From assembly GCA_964468805.1 (NCBI GenBank), contig CAYXWM010000015.1, positions 1-46,548 on the forward strand: a DNA stretch of 46,548 bases, read 5' to 3'. The position numbers and the translations under genes are program-made. This document shows, piece by piece, positions 1-8,729 of the stretch; within the stretch, counting starts at the first letter, position 1, and the number at the start of each line of letters is the position of its first letter. The DNA comes from CAYXWM01 sp964468805. GTDB taxonomy: Bacteria > Bacillota > Clostridia > Lachnospirales > WRBF01. Below the pieces are notes generated by a model that was given only the letters and a program-made list of their open reading frames with translations, ran no database searches and was not told the DNA's origin.

Positions 1-114
1 TTCTACAATAGGAGGTGCTTTTATTTCAATGTCCGTTTTACGGGGTTCTGTTCATACACTGGGGATATTTTTTTGTACACCTTAACACATGTCAAGAAAA
101 TTTCATTCGAAAAT

Positions 115-252
115 TATACTTAATTTCATAAGGAATAGTAACAAAAGCTATTCTTCGTAAACGGTTCGCTCTTGTGTTTTTATAAAAAAACACCGGTCGC
201 TCACCACTACGAATATACGCTTTTGTTACTACTTAACCGGAAATTAAGTATA
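115..252 (+). repeat. MITE-like palindromic element, family A copy 1
   Basis: A 138-bp non-coding element bounded by the perfect 11-bp inverted repeat TATACTTAATT / AATTAAGTATA. Subterminal arms AGTAACAAAAGC and GCTTTTGTTACT are also inverted, so the element can fold into one long hairpin. Near-identical copies lie at 40864-41003 (same orientation) and 36656-36794 (opposite orientation). No transposase is encoded. It lies downstream of the glycyl radical enzyme operon. The TA-rich termini suggest mobilisation by an IS630/Tc1-mariner type transposase, which is inference. Confidence 0.85.
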
Positions 253-261
253 TGTATAAAT

Positions 262-290
262 CAAAAAGGAGAGGAATTTAATCCTCTCCC
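262..290 (-). terminator. Rho-independent terminator of the GRE operon
   Basis: On the minus strand an 8-bp perfect stem (GGAGAGGA / TCCTCTCC, at 268-275 and 282-289) is followed by a run of five T (263-267). It sits just after the stop codon of the glycyl radical enzyme gene. Confidence 0.85.
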
Positions 291-297
291 AAAGAAA

Positions 298-2622
298 TCA
301 AGCTTTTTCGCTTCTTTTTATTAATTCGTCCTGTGCCTTTTTACCCATTTGTGTAAAGAAAGCACTGTATCCGGTAACCCTTACGCAAAGGTTTTTGTAT
401 TTATCGGGATTGATTTGAGCCTCTTTCAGTTGTTCTGTGCTTACAATATTAATTTGAGCCTGCAAACCTCCGCGGTTAAAGTAGGTTCTTAAAGCGGAGG
501 CAAACATCGCCAAGCCTTTTTCACCCTTTACCGCCGATGGATGTATACGTAAATTCAACGGACCGCCGGTAACCTTTTTGAAATTTATGTTACAAACGGA
601 GTTTAGCAATGCCGTAAGCCCCTTAACATCGCAACCCTCTGAGGGTGATTGATTTTCGCTGAGACGTTCCTTTTGCATTCTGCCGTCCGGTGTTGCTCCA
701 ACATAACTTCCCATGGTTGTGAAATCCCTGTCGGAGGATAAAGTGGGGAACAATTGATACATATACTTATCGCCGTTAGCTTTTTTGTTTGCTTCGCAGA
801 AAATTTCGGCGGCAATTTTAGCGTACTTGTCAACGTCCTCATTATCGTTGCCGAATTTGGGGAAAGATTTTTTAAGCCTGTTCATCAAAGTTTCATGACC
901 ATCGTAATTCTTGTTCATTATTTCAACAAGTTCCGCAAAAGTCATTTCCTTGTTTTTAAATACCAACAAATCTATAGCCGCCAACGAATCAGCCACGGTA
1001 GCCAAACCGGATGCTTGACTGATAATCTTATGATATTTGGTACCGCCGTCGTTCCAGGTCATGGCGTTTTCCAAGGTTCCTTGCAGGAAGCAATCTTCTA
1101 TACGAAATCTTCCTTCGTTCCAGATTCTTTCGTTTGATATGTCTACCTCTATTTTTTCGCGATATTGGTTAATCAGAAACTCGGTTTGTTCTCTGAATAA
1201 TACCAAGAAATCTTCCATACTTTTGCATTCACTTACGTCAGCGGTCTTTTTGCCGTAGTAGGGTCCTGTCATAAGTCCAACCATTCTGTCTAACAAAGCA
1301 AAGTTATTTTCGTAGGTAAGGTTTTCTCCCTTGGGTTCCATGGGATAATCGCCTTTGTTCATTGCCAATTCCAAGGGTCTGGCAAGATTGAACCAAAGCT
1401 GTCTCAAACCGCCTTCTTTGCCGGGTATAGAGGGGTCGTTGCAACCGTAAAATCCGTAATCCCATACGTCCTCTTCGTCTATACCATAGTATTGCAAGGC
1501 GGGTATCATGGTTTCGTCGTTGTAGATTACTATGGTGGTATTGTCTCTGATGGCGTCTACTGCTTCAAGCCAGAATTTTTCATCTATGCCGTCATAGTAA
1601 CGTAAGACAATAAAGGGATTTTTTAATTTTGTGTTATGTGCTGCTTTTACAAACAGTGAGGTAAGTTTGTTTACTCCGGGCTTTTTGCCTTTTAAGTAAC
1701 CGCCCAAAATAAGGTAATTGGGGTCGTCGAAGGTTACTTCCATGGTATAAGTAGTTTTTTCGTCATCCAAGGACATATGGTCAACGGGAGCCATTATTTC
1801 ATTGTTCTTAAAGTAGAATTCCTCGATTAAGGCTACAGCTTCTTCATCGGTTAAAATGCCGTCTTTAATGTCCTTTTCATAGAAGGGGTACAAATATTGA
1901 TCCATACGGCTTAAATTAAATACACCGCAACCGGCTACCTTCATGGAAGGAAGAACTATCATCCAGATAAGTTGTAAGGCTTCGTAGAAGGTTCTCGGAG
2001 CCTTGTCTTTTATATGCATAAAGCTGTCATATGCTTTTTCCAACTCTGCTTTGCGTTTGGGGTCATTGGCGGCATCCGCTGTTTTTTTCAATTCGGCGGC
2101 GTATCTTTCAATATAATCTATAAATGATTCTATACAGATTATTGCACCTTTTAGGTAATCTTCCTTAACCGGGTCGCCCTGATGTTGTTTCAGACATTCT
2201 TCTGCATGAGTCTTAAAATAACCCAATCCCTTGTTTACGATAGTTTCCCAATCATAACCCAAATGACCGAAAGAATAAAACCAAGGAGCACGTCTTCTTA
2301 CCCAAAAATGGGAGTAACTCCAGAGCAATACTTTTTGCACTTCTTCAAGGTCTTTGTCTGCCCACCATTCCTTGCTGAGATTTTCAACATAATCCACCTG
2401 TTCCTGTGTGGGTATAATTTCTTTTACGCTACCGATAATTTTTTCGTCCTCATATACCGGTACAGAAATTCTGTCCATAATATATTTCATGGTGTTTCCG
2501 TATCTTATGGGGTGACTGCAATCCTTGAAAAGCGGTTCGCTTTCCATCATATATTCAATACGTTCGTAAAAGGTTTCTCTGTAGTCTTTGTTCAACCAAT
2601 TATTGATTTTATCAGCTAACAT
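298..2622 (-). CDS. Glycyl radical enzyme, non-PFL type, substrate unknown
   Basis: A 774-residue oxygen-sensitive glycyl radical enzyme (PFL-like/dehydratase superfamily). The C-terminal radical loop RVTGYSAFF places the radical on Gly751. The thiyl-radical cysteine is Cys394 in the loop GFYGCNDPS. Pyruvate formate-lyase has adjacent Cys-Cys here; this protein has a single Cys, so it is not PFL. Glycerol, propanediol, choline, isethionate and hydroxyproline enzymes carry Cys-X-Glu; here it is Cys-Asn-Asp, so the general acid/base appears to be Asp396. The length is normal for the family. It is last in an operon with its activase and a sugar ABC transporter, which suggests a carbohydrate-related substrate (inference). 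No microcompartment genes are nearby. The start is the ATG at 2622, preceded by AGGAGGTAGC. Confidence 0.93.
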   Translation of the reverse strand: MLADKINNWLNKDYRETFYERIEYMMESEPLFKDCSHPIRYGNTMKYIMDRISVPVYEDEKIIGSVKEIIPTQEQVDYVENLSKEWWADKDLEEVQKVLLWSYSHFWVRRRAPWFYSFGHLGYDWETIVNKGLGYFKTHAEECLKQHQGDPVKEDYLKGAIICIESFIDYIERYAAELKKTADAANDPKRKAELEKAYDSFMHIKDKAPRTFYEALQLIWMIVLPSMKVAGCGVFNLSRMDQYLYPFYEKDIKDGILTDEEAVALIEEFYFKNNEIMAPVDHMSLDDEKTTYTMEVTFDDPNYLILGGYLKGKKPGVNKLTSLFVKAAHNTKLKNPFIVLRYYDGIDEKFWLEAVDAIRDNTTIVIYNDETMIPALQYYGIDEEDVWDYGFYGCNDPSIPGKEGGLRQLWFNLARPLELAMNKGDYPMEPKGENLTYENNFALLDRMVGLMTGPYYGKKTADVSECKSMEDFLVLFREQTEFLINQYREKIEVDISNERIWNEGRFRIEDCFLQGTLENAMTWNDGGTKYHKIISQASGLATVADSLAAIDLLVFKNKEMTFAELVEIMNKNYDGHETLMNRLKKSFPKFGNDNEDVDKYAKIAAEIFCEANKKANGDKYMYQLFPTLSSDRDFTTMGSYVGATPDGRMQKERLSENQSPSEGCDVKGLTALLNSVCNINFKKVTGGPLNLRIHPSAVKGEKGLAMFASALRTYFNRGGLQAQINIVSTEQLKEAQINPDKYKNLCVRVTGYSAFFTQMGKKAQDELIKRSEKA

Positions 2623-2664
2623 GAAGCTACCTCCTTCGCCAGTTAAAAATTAAAAGATAGACAC

Positions 2665-2700
2665 TTAGGGAAATCTTTTCTGAAGAAAAAGTTTCCCTAA
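2665..2700 (-). repeat. Repeated hairpin between activase and GRE genes (family C copy 1)
   Basis: TTAGGGAAA (2665-2673) pairs with TTTCCCTAA (2692-2700), and CTTTT pairs with AAAAG inside, giving a stem of about 15 bp in the 111-bp gap between the two genes. A close copy occurs at 30318-30349, between phoH and pgpH. It could attenuate or stabilise the GRE message; this is inferred from position. Confidence 0.7.
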
Positions 2701-2733
2701 AACTACTTTAAAATAGATTTGTTCAATATTTAT

Positions 2734-3621
2734 TTATTCACAGCTTACTTCCGCTTCAAGTTTTTCAAAGTATTTTAAAAGTTCTTCCGTATTATCCGGA
2801 GGGCTGAATTGGGTAAATTCCTTTGAAAGTGCTTTTGATTTTTCCGAACCGAAGTCGTGATAACTTAACAATTCCACCTTTTTCAGATTTCTGAATTGGG
2901 AAAGGTATTCTGCTGTTTGTGCCATATTTTCCTTGCTGTCATTAACACATTTCACAACCGGAATACGAACGTATATATCTGCCGGTTCTTTAGAGAGTTT
3001 AATACCGTTTTCCAAAATCAGTTTATTTCCCACTCCCATGTATTTTTCATGGGTTGCGTTGTCCATAACCTTAATATCCAGCAAAATCAAATCCGTATAT
3101 TCCAATGCACGGGCATATATATTCCAAGGAAGATTGCCGGCTGTATCCAAGGCGGTGGAAATTCCTTTTTCTTTGGCTTTTTTTAAGATTTCCAAGGCAA
3201 AGTCCGTTTGAACCAAAGCCTCGCCGCCGGACAAAGTCATTCCTCCGCCGGAATTTTTATAGTAATCAAAGTCTTTCATAACTTCATTAATTACTTCGTC
3301 CGAGTCCATTTTTTTTGCCGCAGGTTCTATGGCTGAGTATAAACAAGCCTCGGTACATTTCATGCAAGCCTTGCATTTATCCCGATAAAAAACTCGTTTT
3401 TCATCCTTTATTTCCAAGGCTTGAAATTTACATAATGGGATACAAGCCAGACAATTCACGCATTTTTGTTCATAAAACAGCAATTCCTGTTTGGTGGATA
3501 TGGTCTCCGGATTATGACACCAAGCACAATTTAAGTTGCAACCTTTTAAGAAAACCGTGGTTCTGATACCGGGCCCGTCATTAATGGAATATCTCTGAAT
3601 GTTGGTAACCAAACCTTGCAT
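2734..3621 (-). CDS. Glycyl-radical enzyme activating protein (radical SAM)
   Basis: A 295-residue radical SAM activase that abstracts hydrogen from the glycine of its partner GRE. The SAM-cluster motif CX3CX2C is Cys28, Cys32, Cys35 (GCNLNCAWC). Next comes a ferredoxin-like insert with two sets of CX2CX2CX3C cysteines (around residues 54-66 and 83-95), the arrangement with two extra [4Fe-4S] clusters typical of non-PFL activases. The SAM-binding SGGE motif follows around residue 129. The start is the ATG at 3621 with AAGGTGG seven bases upstream; a longer reading from 3672 overlaps the permease and has no ribosome site. It begins 10 bp after the permease stop, so it is co-transcribed. Its partner is the adjacent GRE. 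Confidence 0.94.
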   Translation of the reverse strand: MQGLVTNIQRYSINDGPGIRTTVFLKGCNLNCAWCHNPETISTKQELLFYEQKCVNCLACIPLCKFQALEIKDEKRVFYRDKCKACMKCTEACLYSAIEPAAKKMDSDEVINEVMKDFDYYKNSGGGMTLSGGEALVQTDFALEILKKAKEKGISTALDTAGNLPWNIYARALEYTDLILLDIKVMDNATHEKYMGVGNKLILENGIKLSKEPADIYVRIPVVKCVNDSKENMAQTAEYLSQFRNLKKVELLSYHDFGSEKSKALSKEFTQFSPPDNTEELLKYFEKLEAEVSCE

Positions 3622-3631
3622 AGAAACCACC

Positions 3632-4603
3632 TTAATGAATTTTTCTTTTGTTTGCCTGTGCCTGAATAACAACCACCACTATGAGTATCGATCCCATAAC
3701 AACGCTTTGCCACCAAGTATTAAGGTTGCCTTGCATATTGAATATGTTTGTAATCATACCTAAGATCAAAATGCCGATAAAGGTTCCGGTGAATTTGCCT
3801 TGACCGCCGGTAAGCTGGGTTCCGCCTATAACCACGGAGGCAATCGCCATCATCTCCCAAGTTTCGGCGGCTGTAGGTTGACCGGCCCCCTGCCTTGCAG
3901 TCATAATAATTCCGGCAAGACCGGACATCAAACCGCAAACAGCATAAGCCACAATCTTTACTTTATCTACGTTTAACCCCATCATTCTGGAGGCCTCTTC
4001 GTTACCTCCAACGGCATAGATATATCTGCCGATTTTAGTTAATTTGGAAACAAAAGTACAAATGATTACAAAAATTATCAGTACCCAAGCAGGTACGGGC
4101 AGACCCAAAAAATATCCTCTGCCCAACCAAGTCAGAGCGGAAGCCGATTCCGCAAGTCTTATGGAAGTTTCGTTTGTTGCTATGTATACTATACCTCTGA
4201 CGCCCATTAGCATAGCCAAAGTAGCTATAAACGGAACGATTTTCATTTTTGTGACCATTAAACCGTTAATAAAACCCAATGCAGTACACAGCACTATGGG
4301 GCAAATGATCGCCAATACCAGATTTGTACTGCTTAATGCCGCACATAGTATGCTGGATAAAGCAACCATAGAACCAACCGACAAATCTATACCGCCGGTT
4401 AATATTACAAAGGTAATACCTACGCTAACCATGCCTATCATGCTGACCTGCCTTAAAACGTTGGTCAGATTTTGATAGGTAAAGAAATTTTCATAAGCAA
4501 ATGTTGCACATATAAAAAGCAAGAAGAATGCAATTAAGGAGCCTTGACCTTTTAGCAAATTTCTAATGTTTATTTTAGACGCGGCAGAATTTGCACCGTT
4601 CAT
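3632..4603 (-). CDS. Sugar ABC transporter permease (RbsC/YjfF-like)
   Basis: A 323-residue inner-membrane permease with eight or more hydrophobic segments. It has the CUT2 signature GGIDLSVGS around residue 70 and the late motif ASVVIGGTQLTGG. The C-terminal NTWWQ segment resembles YjfF of the E. coli galactofuranose transporter. The adjacent upstream gene encodes a second, different permease, so the channel is probably a heterodimer, as in YtfT-YjfF. The ATG at 4603 follows AAAGGAGGG. The YjfF comparison is from memory of the family. Confidence 0.9.
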   Translation of the reverse strand: MNGANSAASKINIRNLLKGQGSLIAFFLLFICATFAYENFFTYQNLTNVLRQVSMIGMVSVGITFVILTGGIDLSVGSMVALSSILCAALSSTNLVLAIICPIVLCTALGFINGLMVTKMKIVPFIATLAMLMGVRGIVYIATNETSIRLAESASALTWLGRGYFLGLPVPAWVLIIFVIICTFVSKLTKIGRYIYAVGGNEEASRMMGLNVDKVKIVAYAVCGLMSGLAGIIMTARQGAGQPTAAETWEMMAIASVVIGGTQLTGGQGKFTGTFIGILILGMITNIFNMQGNLNTWWQSVVMGSILIVVVVIQAQANKRKIH

Positions 4604-4627
4604 TCCGTTCCCTCCTTTTTAAGCCGA

Positions 4628-5584
4628 TTAAGCGTTTTTATCACGTTGCAAGTAAATAGCCACAACGATAATCAATGATTTTATTACAAGCGAATAAGCG
4701 AAAGGAATGTTGTTCATATTAACGCTTACGGTAATGATTTGCATTATCAACGCACCGATTACAGTACCGGTTATATTGGCAACACCGCCGGTCATGGGCG
4801 TACCACCCACAACTACCGCCGCTATGGCGTCCAGTTCTATACTTTTACCGATAGCGTTAGCATCGCCGGCGGAAAGTCTGGCTGTTTCAACTATACCTGC
4901 CATACCTGCCATAATAGAGCTGATGGTATAAACCGCTATCATGATAAAAACTGTGTTTACCCCGGAAAGGCTTGAAGCCTTTTTGTTATCGCCCATTGCT
5001 TGAATGTAAGTACCGAAAACGGTCTTTTTCATTACAAACAGGAATATTGAAATAAACACCAGCATTATAAAAGCCTGAATGGGAATAACGCCGAATACTT
5101 TATATGTACCAATAGCCGAAAATTCGGGGTTATAGAAATTTAACAATTGAGCATCGTTTATAACCTGACCTATACCCCTGCCGGCTATCATAACGGATAA
5201 GGTAACGATAATTGGCTGAATATTAAATTTAGAAACTATAAATCCGGAAAAGATTCCAAATACCGCAGAAACAGCCAACGTTATCAAAATGGCAGGAACT
5301 ACACCCAAGTCCAGAAACTTAGCCACGACTATAGATGCTATTGCCATTATGGAACCAACTGAAATGTCTATACCGCCAAGAGAAATTACAGCGGTCATTC
5401 CCAAAGCTACCAACATTACTGTGGTTACCTGAATGATGATGTTCCACATTACGTTTAAGCTTGCAAAATTGGGAGTTACAAAACAGTTTAACAAAGTTAT
5501 CAATAATAAAACGAACAAAGCTCCGTATTTTTTCAATATGTCTGAGTTATGAGTTTTTGCTTTTGCAGAACTTATGTTATTCAT
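4628..5584 (-). CDS. Sugar ABC transporter permease (RbsC/YtfT-like)
   Basis: A 318-residue hydrophobic permease of the CUT2 family. It has GGIDISVGSIMA around residue 70 and the late ELDAIAAVVVGGT motif, which is shared with YtfT and RbsC proteins. It pairs with the next permease and the upstream ATPase. The start is taken as the ATG at 5584, which has GAGGTGA just upstream; a GTG at 5602 would be six codons longer but lacks a spaced ribosome site. Confidence 0.9.
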   Translation of the reverse strand: MNNISSAKAKTHNSDILKKYGALFVLLLITLLNCFVTPNFASLNVMWNIIIQVTTVMLVALGMTAVISLGGIDISVGSIMAIASIVVAKFLDLGVVPAILITLAVSAVFGIFSGFIVSKFNIQPIIVTLSVMIAGRGIGQVINDAQLLNFYNPEFSAIGTYKVFGVIPIQAFIMLVFISIFLFVMKKTVFGTYIQAMGDNKKASSLSGVNTVFIMIAVYTISSIMAGMAGIVETARLSAGDANAIGKSIELDAIAAVVVGGTPMTGGVANITGTVIGALIMQIITVSVNMNNIPFAYSLVIKSLIIVVAIYLQRDKNA

Positions 5585-5605
5585 CAGTTCACCTCGATTC
5601 ACAAA

Positions 5606-7123
5606 TTATACCGATACGGCATGTGCTCCGGCTATGGATTGCATAATGTTGTCTTGTGAGATTTCGTCGCCTACCAATTCTCCGGCTTTTCTGCCGTCAC
5701 GGAGGATAACGATTCTGTCACAGCCTCTTACCAGCTCTTCAATTTCCGAAGAAATCATTAAAACACTTATGCCCTCTGCAGCCAATTCTTGAATCAATTT
5801 CTCTATTTCTGCTTTGGCTCCTACGTCTATACCTCTGGTGGGTTCATCCAAGATTATCAACTTGGGTTTCATGCAAAGCCATCTGGCAAGAAGAACTTTT
5901 TGTTGGTTGCCGCCGCTTAATTTTCTAATCATTTGGTTTTCGTGAGGAGTTTTGATACCAAGCCTCTTTATGAATTTTTGTACTATTTCGCTTTGCTCTT
6001 TTCTTGAGATTACTCCCGCTTTGCTGATTTTCGGAAGTATGGCAAGGGTAAGATTTTCCTTTACGGACATATGAGGAATAATACCTTCGATTTTTCTGTC
6101 CTCGGAGCAGAAAGCAAAGCCCTTGTTAATGGCATCTTTGGGTATACGGAGTTTTACTTTTTCGCCCTCTATTTCAATGCAGCCTTCGCAGATATTGGCA
6201 TCGCCGAACAATACCTTGGCAAGTTCTGTTCTGCCGGAACCCAGAAGACCCGCAAGCCCCAAAACCTCGCCTTTTTTGATATTTAATTCTATGCCGTTTA
6301 ACTTAACGCCCATTTTAACGTTTTTAACGCTGCAAATAGTTTCGCTGTTTTTGAGTTTTTCATTGTATTCTTTTTTATAGTCGATTATGGATGAAGCATC
6401 TCTGCCTATCATTTTTGAAACCAATTCCAGTCTGGTTATTTCGGGAACGTCATATGCTCCTACCAATTCACCGTCTTTTAAAATTGTTATTCTGTCGCAG
6501 ATTTCAAAGATTTCGTCCAATCTGTGGCTTACAAATACTACGGAAATGTTTTGTTCTTTTAATTTTCTGATTAAGTTAAACAATACTTTTACTTCTTTTT
6601 CATCTATTGAAGAAGTGGGTTCATCCATTACAACCAACTTCGCCTCTACGGATACGGCTCTGGCGATTGCAACCATTTGTTGAATAGCGGTATTTTGAGT
6701 ATTCAGAGGCAAGTTTACGTCTACGTCTATGCCCATGTTATGTAATATTTCTTTTGCTTTTTCCTTTGCTGATTTTCGGTCAATAATTCCGTTTTTGGTG
6801 ATTTCGCGGCCCAGAAAGATGTTTTCGTATATGGAAAGATAAGGAACAAGGTTAAGCTCTTGATAAATAGTGCTGATACCTTCTTTTTGAGCTTCCAAAG
6901 AAGAATGAGGGTTAATATTTCTTCCCATGAAAACTATGTTGCCTTCGTCTTTTGTGTAAATACCGGTTAAAATTTTAATCAGAGTAGATTTTCCGGCACC
7001 GTTTTCTCCCATTAACGCATGAACTTCGCCGGCTTTCACGGAAAAATCAACGCCTTTTAAAGCTTTTACTCCGGGAAACGCTTTTTTAATATTAGTCATT
7101 TCCAGCAAAATGTTATTATCCAA
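5606..7123 (-). CDS. Sugar ABC transporter ATP-binding protein, two NBDs (RbsA/YtfR-like)
   Basis: A 505-residue ATPase with two fused nucleotide-binding domains, as in RbsA, MglA and YtfR. The N-terminal half has Walker A GENGAGKST (about residue 39) and Walker B LVVMDEPTS. The C-terminal half has signature LSGGNQQKV and Walker B LIILDEPTRG. The second Walker A is degenerate (GLLGSGRTEL), as is normal for this family. The start is probably the TTG at 7123, which follows AAAGGTG with good spacing; an ATG eight codons in has a poor site. It energises the two permeases downstream. Confidence 0.93.
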   Translation of the reverse strand: MDNNILLEMTNIKKAFPGVKALKGVDFSVKAGEVHALMGENGAGKSTLIKILTGIYTKDEGNIVFMGRNINPHSSLEAQKEGISTIYQELNLVPYLSIYENIFLGREITKNGIIDRKSAKEKAKEILHNMGIDVDVNLPLNTQNTAIQQMVAIARAVSVEAKLVVMDEPTSSIDEKEVKVLFNLIRKLKEQNISVVFVSHRLDEIFEICDRITILKDGELVGAYDVPEITRLELVSKMIGRDASSIIDYKKEYNEKLKNSETICSVKNVKMGVKLNGIELNIKKGEVLGLAGLLGSGRTELAKVLFGDANICEGCIEIEGEKVKLRIPKDAINKGFAFCSEDRKIEGIIPHMSVKENLTLAILPKISKAGVISRKEQSEIVQKFIKRLGIKTPHENQMIRKLSGGNQQKVLLARWLCMKPKLIILDEPTRGIDVGAKAEIEKLIQELAAEGISVLMISSEIEELVRGCDRIVILRDGRKAGELVGDEISQDNIMQSIAGAHAVSV

Positions 7124-7244
7124 AATATCACACCTTTCCGGTTAATATTTAAACTGTTCCTTGTTTATTAGAATCACATAAAAATTCTTTAATATTATAA
7201 ATCTTATCGAAAATATCTGATTCACGTTAGTTTTACATTCAGAA

Positions 7245-7284
7245 AAATTAAAACCTTGGGTGGTTTGCCACAAGGTTTTAATTT
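7245..7284 (-). terminator. Intercistronic hairpin after the binding-protein gene
   Basis: A perfect 14-bp stem (7245-7258 with 7271-7284) with a 12-base loop, followed on the minus strand by a T-rich stretch. It lies between the sugar-binding protein gene and the ATPase gene. A partial terminator or mRNA-stabilising stem here would give more binding protein than membrane components, a common arrangement. Confidence 0.7.
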
Positions 7285-7369
7285 GTTGCCGATTTCGTTA
7301 TCTTGTCAAACGAAACCGGCTCGAAAGGAAATTGCCTTAAAAGCACAATCCTAATCTAACAATTAATTT

Positions 7370-8398
7370 TTAGTATGCTTCGTCTACAAATTGGCTTGCA
7401 TTGGTGGAGTCAAAAAGTCTGTCTTCATTTTTAATGAATGTGTCAACTTTTTCGCCTTTTTCAAGCTTTTCAATGGTATCGAATGCGATAGGACCGAATT
7501 TGGGGTTACATTCAACGGAAACGCCAAGTTCGCCTGCGATAATAGCTTTGAGAGCGTCTTTTTCGCCGTCGATGGAAGCGATGATTACGTCTTTTCCGGG
7601 TTCTCTGCCTGCTGCTTTAAGGGCTTGGATGGCACCGATAGCCATTTCGTCGTTATGAGCGTAAACAGCGGTAATTTCGTCGCCTTTAGCTTGGATAATG
7701 TTTTCCATAACGGATTGACCTTTAGCTCTGGCAAAGTCACCTGTTTGAGATGCAATAATTTTCATGTCGGGATAATCTTTGATACCTTCAAGGAAACCGT
7801 TAGCTCTGTCTATAGCAACGGAGGAACCTGCGGTACCTGTTAATTCTACGATATTGGCTTTTCCGCCTGATTTTTCGGCTACCCATTCAGCAACTCTTTT
7901 ACCTTCGTCAACGAAGTCGGAAGCTATCAAGGTAACATAATCTTCGCCTGCAACGCCTGCTGCTGCACGGTCGATTAAGATAACGGGAATGCCTGCTTCT
8001 TTTGCAGCTTCAAGAGCGGGTGCAAGACCTTCAAATTCTCTGGGAGCAAGTAATATGTAGTCAACTTGTTGTGCGATCATATCTTCAACGTCACTGATTT
8101 GTTTTGAAGTTTGAGATTGAGCGTCAGTGTAAACTAATTTAATGCCTCTTTTATCGGCTTCGTCTTTAATGCTTTGAGTTTCGGCGATTCTCCAAGGGCT
8201 GTTGTTTTCCATTTGAGAGAAACCTACAACAAGCTGTTTTCCGCTATTGTCTTGAGGTGCCTGATTGTTGTTATCATTTGGCTCTTGAGCTGTTGGGCTG
8301 TTTGAAGGAGCCGGTGAATTTGCCGGTGCGGAGCAAGCTGAAAGCATTACGGATACAGCAAGAATAACCGTTAAAAGAAGTCCAAAAAGCTTTTTCAT
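7370..8398 (-). CDS. Sugar-binding lipoprotein, YtfQ/RbsB-like
   Basis: A 342-residue extracellular solute-binding lipoprotein (periplasmic-binding protein type 1). The signal peptide ends in lipobox LSAC (Cys22), followed by a Pro/Asn/Ser-rich linker. The mature part closely follows the pattern I recall for the galactofuranose-binding protein YtfQ: VGFSQ near the start, then VELTGTAGSSVAIDR, SQTGDFARAKG, VYAHNDEMAIGAIQA and a PGKD-SIDG block. The ligand is therefore probably a furanose-form sugar, but specificity cannot be read from the sequence. The ATG at 8398 follows GGAGGG. It is the first gene of the transporter unit, downstream of a two-component system. Confidence 0.92.
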   Translation of the reverse strand: MKKLFGLLLTVILAVSVMLSACSAPANSPAPSNSPTAQEPNDNNNQAPQDNSGKQLVVGFSQMENNSPWRIAETQSIKDEADKRGIKLVYTDAQSQTSKQISDVEDMIAQQVDYILLAPREFEGLAPALEAAKEAGIPVILIDRAAAGVAGEDYVTLIASDFVDEGKRVAEWVAEKSGGKANIVELTGTAGSSVAIDRANGFLEGIKDYPDMKIIASQTGDFARAKGQSVMENIIQAKGDEITAVYAHNDEMAIGAIQALKAAGREPGKDVIIASIDGEKDALKAIIAGELGVSVECNPKFGPIAFDTIEKLEKGEKVDTFIKNEDRLFDSTNASQFVDEAY

Positions 8399-8477
8399 TT
8401 AATATCCCTCCAATAAAAAATATAGCTGAATTGAAAACTACATGTATCTGCTGATAGTTTCAATAATTTTTATAAAA

Positions 8478-8521
8478 CCCGGGCATATAAACTGTCAGAG
8501 CCAAGGGATGCTTTGCCCGGG
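8478..8521 (-). terminator. GC-rich hairpin between regulator and binding-protein genes
   Basis: Perfect 8-bp arms CCCGGGCA (8478-8485) and TGCCCGGG (8514-8521), with a weaker outer A/T-rich extension. On the minus strand the stem is followed by TTTTATAAAAATT. It lies after the candidate promoter of the binding-protein gene, so it is either the terminator of the regulator operon or a leader structure in the transporter mRNA. Confidence 0.55.
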
Positions 8522-8583
8522 AAGACTTATATAAAAATAACATCTTTTCAGCTTTTACTTATCAATATCTCTCAGCTATATTT

Positions 8584-8612
8584 ATTATACAATCTTTTAT
8601 ACCAATAATTAA
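8584..8612 (-). promoter_or_regulatory. Candidate promoter of the sugar transporter unit
   Basis: On the minus strand TATAAT (8584-8589) lies 17 bp downstream of TTAATT, a poor -35 match (8607-8612). A weak -35 fits an activator-dependent promoter, consistent with the AraC-type regulator encoded just upstream. Confidence 0.45.
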
Positions 8613-8626
8613 TAAAATTTATTTTT

Positions 8627-8641
8627 ATAGTTGTTAACTAT
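8627..8641. promoter_or_regulatory. Inverted repeat, possible binding site of the AraC-type regulator
   Basis: ATAGTT-GTT-AACTAT is a perfect 6-bp dyad starting 14 bp upstream of the weak -35 box. Another copy of ATAGTTG lies at 8668-8674, 41 bp away, close to four helical turns. The function is inferred from position only. Confidence 0.3.
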
Positions 8642-8729
8642 TTCGTGAATTATTTAAAGACAATCGGATAGTTGAACAATTTGTTTAGCAAATTAGTTTG
8701 TTCGGGTAAAGTACTTTACAAATACTGAA

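Noticed and set aside
1..85. Open plus-strand frame from the left edge ending in TAA at 83-85 (27 codons), with an AGGAGGTG in front of an ATG at 29
   Set aside because: Too short to assign. It may be the end of a gene beyond the window or chance, and spacing from the ribosome-like site to the ATG is too long.
298..2622. GRE as pyruvate formate-lyase
   Set aside because: The active-site loop has a single Cys (GCND), not the adjacent Cys-Cys of PFL, and the activase has extra ferredoxin-type clusters.
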